A stretch of 28,050 nucleotides of DNA. Origin: RUG13091 sp045113315 (lineage in GTDB: Bacteria; Bacillota_I; Bacilli_A; RFN20; CAG-826). The notes under the pieces are model-generated. The model saw only the letters and a list, made by a program, of their open reading frames with translations, searched no databases and was not told where the DNA came from. A program made the position numbers and the translations under genes. Shown piece after piece: positions 8,870 to 13,878 of the stretch. The DNA is taken from positions 1 to 28,050 of the forward strand of contig JBGUIX010000009.1 in the NCBI GenBank assembly GCA_045113315.1, given 5' to 3'. Each line of letters opens with the position of its first letter. Position 1 is the first letter of the stretch.

Positions 8870-8900
8870 TAAACCAGGAAACTTATTCATATTTCATATA
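8870..8900. repeat. 31-bp shared upstream element, copy 1
   Basis: This 31-bp segment matches 9933-9963 at 27 of 31 positions. The core is taaacca-N-gaaactt-N-ttc-N-tatttcat. It lies 36 bp upstream of the Na/Pi transporter start codon and overlaps the expected -35. It contains a loose inverted repeat (GAAA...TTTC), so it may be an operator. Confidence 0.6.
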
Positions 8901-8950
8901 AAAAAGCGTAAATAAGAAAACCTCTTAACGTCATTTACGAAAGAGGTTTT
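8900..8950 (-). terminator. Terminator after the lipoprotein gene, two interlocked hairpins
   Basis: On the minus strand a 10-bp perfect stem (8941-8950 with 8917-8926) closes a 14-nt loop. Seven loop bases, CGTAAAT (8933-8939), are also perfectly complementary to ATTTACG (8907-8913), which directly precedes CTTTTTT. Either pairing places a hairpin near a T-run. Confidence 0.75.
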
Positions 8951-8987
8951 GTGGTTATTATAATTTTAGTTTAATCCCAGATTAGTT

Positions 8988-9836
8988 CTATTCTCCGATA
9001 TAGATAAGTTCCATACCTTCATTACCGAATACGGTATTAACGTATGCTTGAGTATCGCAGAAAGATAAGCAACATTGTTTATTAAGTTCGCCTGTCGCCA
9101 CTGTCTTTTGTTCTAACTCTTGGTCAAAAGCACTCTTGCGATTGTTGTATTCGCTTCTGAGTCTATTACCATCGGTAGAGGTATCATCTTCAAAGACGTA
9201 ATAATATCTTCCTTCATCGCTTGCTTTGTTATATTCAAAATAAATGATGGTCTCAGAATTGGATTTCTGATAATATTTGAAATCTTTTACTTCTTCATTA
9301 GCAAAATCGTAGCCGATTTCATAGAATAAAGGACTATAGCGTTCTGTGGTTTCTTCTTTGCTTGGGCCTTGTTGACTCTTTTGATATCCTGAGAAGAACA
9401 TTTTGCCATTTTGTTTATCTAAAGAAGATTTCATGTCAACTTCTAATGCCATATATGAAGTTTGCGAACCCATCTTCACATTAAATTCACCATTAAAGTA
9501 AATGGGTTTAGCGGTCATATCGTAATTAGCCCTATCCATAACAGTACCTGTTAGATAGAAATAGATACCTGGTTGTCGAAGTTCAAAAGCTAAACTACTC
9601 TCAGACGCAGGCTGCCATCCTTTATGAACTGGGGAAGCATTTTCTGGGGTTTTTGCTTTAGCAAGTTGAAGCAATTGATCGCCAGCTTTTTTAAATAATC
9701 TCGCGTCATCATTCTCTGCTTGACTAGTTTCGGGCGTGCTTTCTTCCTGTTTAGAGCTATTGCCTTTTTTCGGAGTACAACCCACTAATAAAAATACGGA
9801 AAAAATTGATATTCCAATCGTTAATTTGTTTTTCAT
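8988..9836 (-). CDS. Orphan lipoprotein
   Basis: This encodes 282 residues with a clear lipoprotein signal: a KNK-charged start, a hydrophobic core and the lipobox LLVGC, with the lipidated Cys near residue 20. A low-complexity S/E/Q-rich linker follows (about 22-45), and then a soluble domain of about 230 residues rich in Tyr and charged residues that I cannot assign. It is therefore exported and anchored on the outer face of the membrane, as an adhesin-, sensor- or LolA/LppX-like protein of unknown role. The transcript has a good promoter (TTGATT-N17-TATATT), an AGGAG before the ATG, and its own terminator. It shares a 31-bp upstream element with the Na/Pi transporter, hinting at common control. 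Confidence 0.88.
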   Translation of the reverse strand: MKNKLTIGISIFSVFLLVGCTPKKGNSSKQEESTPETSQAENDDARLFKKAGDQLLQLAKAKTPENASPVHKGWQPASESSLAFELRQPGIYFYLTGTVMDRANYDMTAKPIYFNGEFNVKMGSQTSYMALEVDMKSSLDKQNGKMFFSGYQKSQQGPSKEETTERYSPLFYEIGYDFANEEVKDFKYYQKSNSETIIYFEYNKASDEGRYYYVFEDDTSTDGNRLRSEYNNRKSAFDQELEQKTVATGELNKQCCLSFCDTQAYVNTVFGNEGMELIYIGE

Positions 9837-9855
9837 AATAAAATCTCCTATTTGT

Positions 9856-9884
9856 AATATAGCAAGTAGTTTTTATCTAATCAA
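9856..9884 (-). promoter_or_regulatory. Promoter of the lipoprotein gene
   Basis: On the minus strand, -35 TTGATT (9879-9884), a 17-nt spacer and an extended -10 TGC-TATATT (9856-9861). An AGGAG Shine-Dalgarno follows before the ATG at 9836. Confidence 0.8.
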
Positions 9885-9932
9885 CATTTTTACTCATACG
9901 TTATAACTTTATAAATATTTTATTTAAACATC

Positions 9933-9963
9933 TAAACCACGAAACTTCTTCGTATTTCATTTA
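9933..9963. repeat. 31-bp shared upstream element, copy 2
   Basis: This is the second copy of the element at 8870-8900 (27 of 31 identical), in the same orientation relative to its gene. It lies about 97 bp upstream of the lipoprotein start codon and about 50 bp upstream of its -35. Confidence 0.6.
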
Positions 9964-9986
9964 GAAATAGTAGCAAAGTATTCACA

Positions 9987-10022
9987 AACAAAAAATGACT
10001 CGTTCGAGTCACTAATTGTTTG
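9987..10022 (-). terminator. Terminator of the structured RNA
   Basis: On the minus strand, TGACTC pairs with GAGTCA (10011-10006 with 10001-9996) around GAAC, followed by TTTTTT. The stem can extend outward through TTGTTTG and CAAACAA. Confidence 0.85.
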
Positions 10023-10143
10023 TCAACCAGGTCAGCGCGCTCCTGGATCGCTGTGTACCACCTATTAAGGTGCGCCGTGGTCGTACGCTGACGTTTGCTC
10101 TCCAATATTTCTATCGCAGAGGACGTACATCTCCACCCTTGAC
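9987..10143 (-). ncRNA. GC-rich structured RNA of unassigned family
   Basis: This is a stand-alone RNA gene of about 150 nt on the minus strand. A perfect TATAAT (10150-10155) puts the start at G10143. The 122-nt body (10143-10022) is about half G+C in an AT-rich neighbourhood. Its ends pair (GTCAA with TTGAC). Inside are a 10-bp hairpin, CTCTGCGATA/TATTGGAGAG with a GAAA tetraloop and a single G-G mismatch, and a 7-bp helix GTCAGCG/CGCTGAC. The latter encloses a CACCT-TAAT-AGGTG hairpin. A terminator follows directly. I found no SRP, tmRNA, RNase P, 6S, T-box or common riboswitch signature. A leader of the lipoprotein gene is unlikely, because that gene has its own promoter. Confidence 0.75.
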
Positions 10144-10149
10144 AATGAT

Positions 10150-10155
10150 ATTATA
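10150..10155 (-). promoter_or_regulatory. -10 box of the structured RNA
   Basis: A perfect TATAAT on the minus strand, 7 nt before the first base of the closing helix of the RNA. No good -35 is visible at a 17-nt spacing. Confidence 0.6.
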
Positions 10156-10256
10156 CCGAAGTTTATTTCAAATGCATTACCATTTATAAGCTTTAGTTAT
10201 AAATATAGTTTTTACGAATGCTGTAGACGCCTTAATTCAGACTAAATACATCTTGC

Positions 10257-11402
10257 TTATCGTTTTTTATAAGAGATGGTCGCTGGTCCATATTCTCCAT
10301 ATTCGCAACCAACATTATAGACATTAATATCATCGATAAGTTTGCCTTTATGAAATAGTTGAATACGCCCCACACCGTTACCACCATTAAATAAACGGTT
10401 ATGTAGTTTCTTTCCGTTTGGGGCTTCATAATTTACAAGAAGCATATCCTCTTTTAAACAAGTTATATCAGTAATCATTTTATTATTCCAAGTCTTCTGT
10501 TCGACATGCCACACTATATGTGTATCTGTTTCATAACAATCAAATTTTGTTCTAGTATTTGTCCAGAATTTAGAGAAATTGAATTCATAGCATTTGCCTT
10601 CATAGTAGAAAGCACTTAATAATTTTCCTTCTAAGGCAATAAAACCAACTTTAGGACGGCCACCACCGATATCAAAGACACTGTTTTCTAGTTTTTTATT
10701 AGTGATATTACTTACCATATTGTTGCTAGATAACCAAACCCAAGGAGATGTAAAATCTTTGCCCCAGTTCTTATCGGAATAGCCAAAACTATCTTCTTTT
10801 CTAACAATGTATTCTTCACCATCCGCGATTATTGTACCTGAGAATCTAGATTTCATTCCTTCAGCGTGCCAAAACATTTCAAAAAGTTGAAGATGTCTAA
10901 ATAGCCACCCCGCTCCATAACCCACATTAAAAGCGATATCTTTTTCTATTTTTAAATCCCATGAAATGGAACCATAATCGCACATATATTCAGGATGCTT
11001 CTCCAATTCTTCTTTAGAAATGGAGACATTTCCTCTACTTTGATACTCATCTAAATAACAAACATCCGCACTTATTGAAAATGGTGCTTTATAATTAACT
11101 TTTATCTTTTTCCAGCCAAAGAAACGATGGAGTTGCTTAGCACCTTTCCCCCAGTAGCCGATTTTGATCATAAGGTATGATGGTTTGATACCGGCTTCTT
11201 GATTTTCTTTTAATTGACCAAATACTGGTTCTTCTCCACCTCTTTTTGGATTGATTAAAAAGAATTCTAAAAAGAATGGGCGTGGTTCACCTGTTTTTGC
11301 GTTATAGGCTGTAAAAGAATGCCACCACCAATCATAGCCTTTCTTCCCTTGCCCAGCATATAATTGACATCTATTTCTTTGTTGTGATTTTTTGTTAAAC
11401 AT
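10257..11402 (-). CDS. Tocopherol-cyclase-like family protein
   Basis: This encodes 381 residues related to the tocopherol cyclase family (Pfam Tocopherol_cycl). The family block is clear in the middle: WHAEGMKSRFSGTI, the GYSDKNWGKDF motif near residue 208, SPWVWLSSNNMVS and FDIGGGRPKV. The rest is tryptophan- and tyrosine-rich beta structure, as expected for a lipocalin-like barrel pair. The plant enzyme closes the chromanol ring of tocopherol. Anaerobic Firmicutes do not make tocopherol, so the bacterial role is unknown and a hydrophobic ligand is only inferred. There is no signal peptide. A TATAAT just after the upstream terminator and a GGGAGT Shine-Dalgarno support the ATG at 11402. Confidence 0.85.
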   Translation of the reverse strand: MFNKKSQQRNRCQLYAGQGKKGYDWWWHSFTAYNAKTGEPRPFFLEFFLINPKRGGEEPVFGQLKENQEAGIKPSYLMIKIGYWGKGAKQLHRFFGWKKIKVNYKAPFSISADVCYLDEYQSRGNVSISKEELEKHPEYMCDYGSISWDLKIEKDIAFNVGYGAGWLFRHLQLFEMFWHAEGMKSRFSGTIIADGEEYIVRKEDSFGYSDKNWGKDFTSPWVWLSSNNMVSNITNKKLENSVFDIGGGRPKVGFIALEGKLLSAFYYEGKCYEFNFSKFWTNTRTKFDCYETDTHIVWHVEQKTWNNKMITDITCLKEDMLLVNYEAPNGKKLHNRLFNGGNGVGRIQLFHKGKLIDDINVYNVGCEYGEYGPATISYKKR

Positions 11403-11418
11403 AGATTTACTCCCGATT

Positions 11419-11424
11419 CATTAT
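11419..11424 (-). promoter_or_regulatory. -10 box for the tocopherol-cyclase-like gene
   Basis: TATAAT on the minus strand lies right after the T-run of the upstream terminator and 17 nt before the ATG, with GGGAGT in between. The -35 position falls inside the terminator hairpin and is poor. Confidence 0.45.
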
Positions 11425-11427
11425 AAC

Positions 11428-11453
11428 AAAAAAGCCGTCCTTTATGGACGACT
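11428..11453 (-). terminator. Terminator, copy A of the rpsR-type terminator
   Basis: On the minus strand, AGTCGTCC pairs with GGACGGCT (one G-U) across a 5-nt loop and is followed by TTTTTT. It closes the hydrolase transcript. Upstream bases GGATGA (11475-11480) can pair with TCGTCC (11446-11451) instead, giving an alternative structure that would open the terminator. Confidence 0.85.
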
Positions 11454-11467
11454 CAATTAACATTGAA
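11428..11467. repeat. 40-bp direct repeat, copy A
   Basis: This segment is near-identical to 12715-12753: the same 13-bp start, a loop differing by one indel and a substitution, then ggacgact and aattaacattgaa with one substitution. It includes the whole terminator plus about 15 bp of flank. The two copies bracket the hydrolase and peptide genes. Confidence 0.8.
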
Positions 11468-11480
11468 AATGTAATCATCC

Positions 11481-11549
11481 AGATCCGTTTATCCTGATTC
11501 ATCTAAATTTTGCTTTCCCCGAAAAGAGCCTCCGCCAACTGTCTCACTG
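11481..11549 (-). other. GC-rich 3' segment after the hydrolase gene
   Basis: The 69 bp between the hydrolase stop and the terminator repeat are richer in G+C than the neighbours. On the minus strand they contain runs such as GGCGGAGGCTC and TTCGGGGAAAGC, which can form short imperfect hairpins. This may be a structured 3' UTR or a small RNA. I recognise no family. Confidence 0.35.
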
Positions 11550-12404
11550 CTACAGAGAATTAATAATCCAGTTCTTAATAAACTCTTTTTCTTCTTCGGT
11601 GTGCATATAGTGTTCCGCGCCTTGTTTTATCGTTAATTTAGAGTTTGGGTGTTTAGCAAGAAAATCAGCGATGTTTTCAATACAAATAACATTGTCTCTT
11701 TCTCCATATAGAATTTCGGTTGGAACTTTCCAATTATCATGATGATTTTCTAAACTTTTGTAAAAGTTGTAAGATATCGATGTCTTATCATCTATTTTAA
11801 TCACTCTTTCTTGTTTGAGTGTTTCTAGGTGTATGTCTTTTGACATCATAATTGCAAAAATTAATTGATGCATGTCTGCAACTGGAGAAATAAAGAATGC
11901 TTGTTTGATGTTGAAATTGCTTAAATATTCATAAGCATAAAAAGCACCAATGGAGTTAGCAATTACTATAATCTCTTTATAATTCTTTGTGATTTTTTCA
12001 AACTCGTTTCTTATCGTGTCTTTTAATTCCCAAGGATTCCCATCTTCATAATCGAGCCCAACAACATCATATTCATCTTTTAAATAAGAGTAGTCTTTGG
12101 TTTCTTCAGCAGATCCATATAACCCATGAATATACACCGCTACTTTCTTACCTTTTCTTTTCCCCATTCTCCAATCGTCTAATTGTTTATCAATCCTTTC
12201 AGCTTCAAAAAGTTCATTAGCGTCTAACATGTATGTTCTTAAAAGAAGAAGAATCTTCTCATAAGTCATATCAGCGTCTCCTTTCTCAATATGAGAAATA
12301 ACCGATTTCCCAGAGTATCCTAAAGATTCCGCCAATTCATCTTGAGTTAGTTTCCTTCTTTTTCGAAATTGTTTGATTTTTGGTCCAATAGTTTCTTTAG
12401 ACAT
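11550..12404 (-). CDS. XRE-type HTH / alpha-beta hydrolase fusion protein
   Basis: This is a two-domain protein of about 284 residues. The N-terminus (about 6-60) is an XRE/Cro-like helix-turn-helix, with the recognition region DELAESLGYSGKSVISHIEKG. After a short basic linker (MGKRKGKK), residues 85-284 form an alpha/beta hydrolase: VYIHGLYGSAEE (oxyanion-hole region), nucleophile elbow ANSIGA near 148, acid GERDNV and catalytic His in GAEHYMH. The triad looks intact, so it may be an enzyme that also binds DNA or a ligand-sensing regulator. I prefer the ATG at 12404; a GTG at 12416 is in frame. The antisense-RNA promoter overlaps this start region, so the two may regulate each other. Confidence 0.88.
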   Translation of the reverse strand: MSKETIGPKIKQFRKRRKLTQDELAESLGYSGKSVISHIEKGDADMTYEKILLLLRTYMLDANELFEAERIDKQLDDWRMGKRKGKKVAVYIHGLYGSAEETKDYSYLKDEYDVVGLDYEDGNPWELKDTIRNEFEKITKNYKEIIVIANSIGAFYAYEYLSNFNIKQAFFISPVADMHQLIFAIMMSKDIHLETLKQERVIKIDDKTSISYNFYKSLENHHDNWKVPTEILYGERDNVICIENIADFLAKHPNSKLTIKQGAEHYMHTEEEKEFIKNWIINSL

Positions 12405-12411
12405 ATGTATA

Positions 12412-12439
12412 TTCACTTTTCATGAGAATTTGCTATAAT
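12412..12439 (+). promoter_or_regulatory. Extended -10 promoter of the antisense RNA
   Basis: -35-like TTCACT (12412-12417), a 16-nt spacer and a strong extended -10, TGC-TATAAT (12431-12439). It points away from the hydrolase gene and towards the 3' end of the small peptide gene, and it overlaps the 5' end of the hydrolase reading frame. Confidence 0.75.
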
Positions 12440-12445
12440 AAATTT

Positions 12446-12505
12446 GCAAGAACGGAAGCTCATTGAACTACTGCTGCAAATTAAGTGTTAAATGGCTTCT
12501 TTTTT
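12446..12505 (+). ncRNA. Predicted 60-nt antisense RNA (antitoxin-like)
   Basis: A transcript starting about 7 nt after the extended -10 would end at a clear intrinsic terminator, giving about 60 nt. It is fully complementary to the region directly 3' of the 25-residue peptide gene and reaches into its stop codon (12504-12506). Convergent 3'-overlapping RNAs of this kind repress toxin messages in TxpA/RatA- and BsrG/SR4-type systems. That function here is inferred from the layout. Confidence 0.65.
12455..12505 (+). terminator. Terminator of the antisense RNA
   Basis: gaagc-t-catt (12455-12464) pairs with aatggcttc (12491-12499): nine base pairs with one bulged T. TTTTTT follows at 12500-12505. 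Three more pairs (aac with gtt) extend the stem inward. The same hairpin forms in the opposite strand but is not followed by a T-run there. Confidence 0.75.
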
Positions 12506-12581
12506 ATTTGAAGATTAAAATCAGCAAACAAAGCAACAAGCAGAGAACTATTAGAGAAATCACTTTCTTTAAAGGTTCCAT
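12504..12581 (-). CDS. 25-residue hydrophobic peptide, type I toxin-like
   Basis: This tiny gene begins MEPLKKVIS and ends LILIFK. After a two-lysine N-terminal flank, 16 or more consecutive residues are Ile, Val, Leu, Cys or Phe, so the product is essentially one membrane helix with a positive residue at each end. Its Shine-Dalgarno is perfect (AAAGGAGGT, 6 nt before the ATG), far better than at most genes here. The SD is predicted to be sequestered in a leader hairpin. It has its own promoter, and a convergent antisense RNA covers its 3' end. Size and chemistry resemble Ibs-, TxpA- and Fst-class toxins, but I see no Fst consensus or close family match. A leader peptide or transport-associated micropeptide is the main alternative. 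Confidence 0.72.
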   Translation of the reverse strand: MEPLKKVISLIVLCLLLCLLILIFK

Positions 12582-12588
12582 GGCATTA

Positions 12589-12619
12589 CCTCCTTTCTAT
12601 ATTTCTATAGTTCAAGAGG
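12589..12619 (-). promoter_or_regulatory. SD-sequestering leader hairpin of the small peptide gene
   Basis: On the minus strand, CCTCTT (12614-12619) can pair with AGGAGG (12589-12594), the Shine-Dalgarno. An inner hairpin CTATA-GAAA-TATAG (12597-12610) closes the structure with a GNRA tetraloop. Such masking of the ribosome site is typical of type I toxin messages. Confidence 0.6.
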
Positions 12620-12661
12620 CATATCCGTTCCGAGTTTTAATGACTTTTCTTTGCCTTAATT

Positions 12662-12691
12662 ATCATATCAAAAAAGTTGTTAATTTTACAA
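12662..12691 (-). promoter_or_regulatory. Promoter of the small peptide gene
   Basis: On the minus strand, -35 TTGTAA (12686-12691), an 18-nt spacer and -10 TATGAT (12662-12667). The predicted leader is about 73 nt. The promoter starts right after the rpsR terminator. Confidence 0.6.
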
Positions 12692-12714
12692 CTGATATAT
12701 AAAGCAATTTATAT

Positions 12715-12739
12715 AAAAAAGCCGTCCTATTGGACGACT
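12715..12739 (-). terminator. Terminator of the rpsF-ssb-rpsR operon (copy B)
   Basis: On the minus strand, AGTCGTCC pairs with GGACGGCT across a 4-nt loop, followed by TTTTTT. It lies about 20 bp after the rpsR stop. Confidence 0.9.
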
Positions 12740-12753
12740 TAATTAACATTGAA
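12715..12753. repeat. 40-bp direct repeat, copy B
   Basis: This is the partner of 11428-11467. It holds the rpsR terminator and about 15 bp of upstream flank. Because it follows the ribosomal operon directly, this copy is probably the original. Confidence 0.8.
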
Positions 12754-12760
12754 CAAATTA

Positions 12761-12988
12761 TTAATCTTCAACATATGGGAGAAGAGCCATTGTTCTCGCA
12801 CGTTTAATTGCGACGGCTAATTCTCTTTGATGTTTAGCACAAGTACCAGTTCCTCTACGTGGAGAAATTTTTCCATTTGGAGTAATCATGGTCTTTAAAG
12901 TTTCAATATCTTTATAATCAATGAATTTTGATTTGTTTTTGCAAAACACACAGACTTTTTTGTGTGGTCTAACTTTTCTAAATGCCAT
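12761..12988 (-). CDS. rpsR: 30S ribosomal protein S18
   Basis: S18 binds 16S rRNA with S6 on the platform of the small subunit. The 75 residues carry the conserved core RRGTGTCAKHQRELAVAIKRARTMALLPY. It keeps the zinc-ribbon form: CVFC near residues 13-16, plus Cys and His in GTCAKH. It is the last gene of the rpsF-ssb-rpsR operon, with a terminator immediately downstream. Confidence 0.98.
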   Translation of the reverse strand: MAFRKVRPHKKVCVFCKNKSKFIDYKDIETLKTMITPNGKISPRRGTGTCAKHQRELAVAIKRARTMALLPYVED

Positions 12989-13006
12989 TTTTATTTTCCT
13001 TTCTTA

Positions 13007-13438
13007 TTAGAATGGAAGATCATCATCTGGCAAGTCTAATGAATCAAGATTTTTTCCTTCATCAGCGGTATTTGGAACATCACTTTCAAATGTGACTTGT
13101 TCTTCACCTACACCTTGAGCTTTTGGACCCAAGAATTCGACGCTATCACAGATAACTTCGATAACAGAACCTTTGGTTCCATCTTGACGTTGGAAACTAC
13201 GTTGATTTAGACGGCCATCGACGCCCACCAATGATCCTTTTCTCATGAATTTTGTTAAATTATCAGCGTTTTGTTGAAACACAGTGCAGTTAATAAAACT
13301 TGCGGTTTTACTACCATCTGGATTTTTTCCACGATTATCAACAGCGATGGTAAATGAACAAACTGATGTACCAGAATTGGATCTTCTTAGTTCTGGATCG
13401 CGAGTTAAACGACCCACTAAAACTACATGATTAATCAT
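13007..13438 (-). CDS. ssb: Single-stranded DNA-binding protein
   Basis: SSB coats single-stranded DNA and recruits replication and repair partners. The OB-fold starts MINHVVLVGRLTRDPELR and contains NCTVFQQNADNLTKFMRKGS. A short linker leads to the acidic tip DLPDDDLPF, which matches the consensus partner-binding end. The 143 residues are slightly short for Firmicutes because the linker is reduced. The start is preceded by a strong AGGAGG. The gene lies between rpsF and rpsR, as in nearly all Bacilli. Confidence 0.98.
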   Translation of the reverse strand: MINHVVLVGRLTRDPELRRSNSGTSVCSFTIAVDNRGKNPDGSKTASFINCTVFQQNADNLTKFMRKGSLVGVDGRLNQRSFQRQDGTKGSVIEVICDSVEFLGPKAQGVGEEQVTFESDVPNTADEGKNLDSLDLPDDDLPF

Positions 13439-13453
13439 TAAAGATTATCCTCC

Positions 13454-13744
13454 TTATTCTTGATCGGCGACGATTAAGAATCTTAAGACATTCGCATTAT
13501 GTCTCACTTTACGGTTGAATTCGTAAAGAGCGACTTGCTCAGCACTAACTTTGAGGACGACATAATATCCTTTTGTTTCATCATCAATTGGATACGCGAG
13601 GTCACGTAATCCGAACTTTTCATCGACGTTTTCGATTTTAGCACCATTCTTTGTTAACAAAGCGGCTAATTTTTCTTGTTCAGCTTTACGACCTTCTTCG
13701 TCTAAGTTGGCTTTTAAAATGTACATAATTTCGTATTTGCGCAT
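13454..13744 (-). CDS. rpsF: 30S ribosomal protein S6
   Basis: S6 forms a complex with S18 on the 30S platform. The sequence MRKYEIMYILKANLDEEGR is the normal family N-terminus, and RDLAYPIDDETKGYYVV is the S18/rRNA-contact region; the C-terminal VLRFLIV strand is intact. Two in-frame ATGs exist. The one at 13750 abuts the Shine-Dalgarno (GGGAGGT) with no spacing, so I use 13744, which has a normal 7-nt spacing and gives 96 residues. The gene opens the rpsF-ssb-rpsR operon behind a consensus-like promoter and a structured leader. Confidence 0.97.
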   Translation of the reverse strand: MRKYEIMYILKANLDEEGRKAEQEKLAALLTKNGAKIENVDEKFGLRDLAYPIDDETKGYYVVLKVSAEQVALYEFNRKVRHNANVLRFLIVADQE

Positions 13745-13759
13745 TTTCATACCTCCCTA

Positions 13760-13800
13760 TGGTCTTCTGGCTATTAATCGCTAATAGCAGAGAGTCTGCT
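13760..13800 (-). promoter_or_regulatory. Structured leader of rpsF
   Basis: On the minus strand, GCTATTA pairs with TAATAGC (7 bp, loop GCGAT), extended by TCT with AGA across a bulged C. Small hairpins GCAGACTCTCTGC and GCTTTTATATAAGC lie upstream. rpsF leaders in many bacteria bind the S6:S18 complex for feedback. Whether this is that motif is inference. Confidence 0.45.
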
Positions 13801-13818
13801 TATATAAAAGCATTATGT

Positions 13819-13847
13819 ATTATACATATTAGATATTTGTTTAGCAA
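13819..13847 (-). promoter_or_regulatory. Promoter of the rpsF operon
   Basis: On the minus strand, -35 TTGCTA (13842-13847), a 17-nt spacer and -10 TATAAT (13819-13824). Confidence 0.8.
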
Positions 13848-13878
13848 GCACGTATGTGCATATATGAGACAATTCAAT

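Noticed and set aside
8907..8950. H-type pseudoknot in the lipoprotein terminator
   Set aside because: The connecting loop would have only 3 nt to cross a 10-bp stem, which is sterically unlikely; alternative hairpins fit better.
10022..10143. T-box, SRP or tmRNA identity for the structured RNA
   Set aside because: It has GGTGGTAC, which recalls the T-box antiterminator, but lacks the ACCGCG continuation and specifier-loop motifs. The SRP GGAAGGAAGCAGC loop and the tmRNA tRNA-like end are absent.
12463..12702. 79-codon open frame on the plus strand across the peptide locus
   Set aside because: No SD. It runs antisense through the small peptide gene, its leader and promoter, and its composition is not protein-like.
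12715..12753. Simple chance similarity of two terminators
   Set aside because: The match extends about 15 bp outside the hairpin (aattaacattgaa) and is too long for convergent terminator stems.
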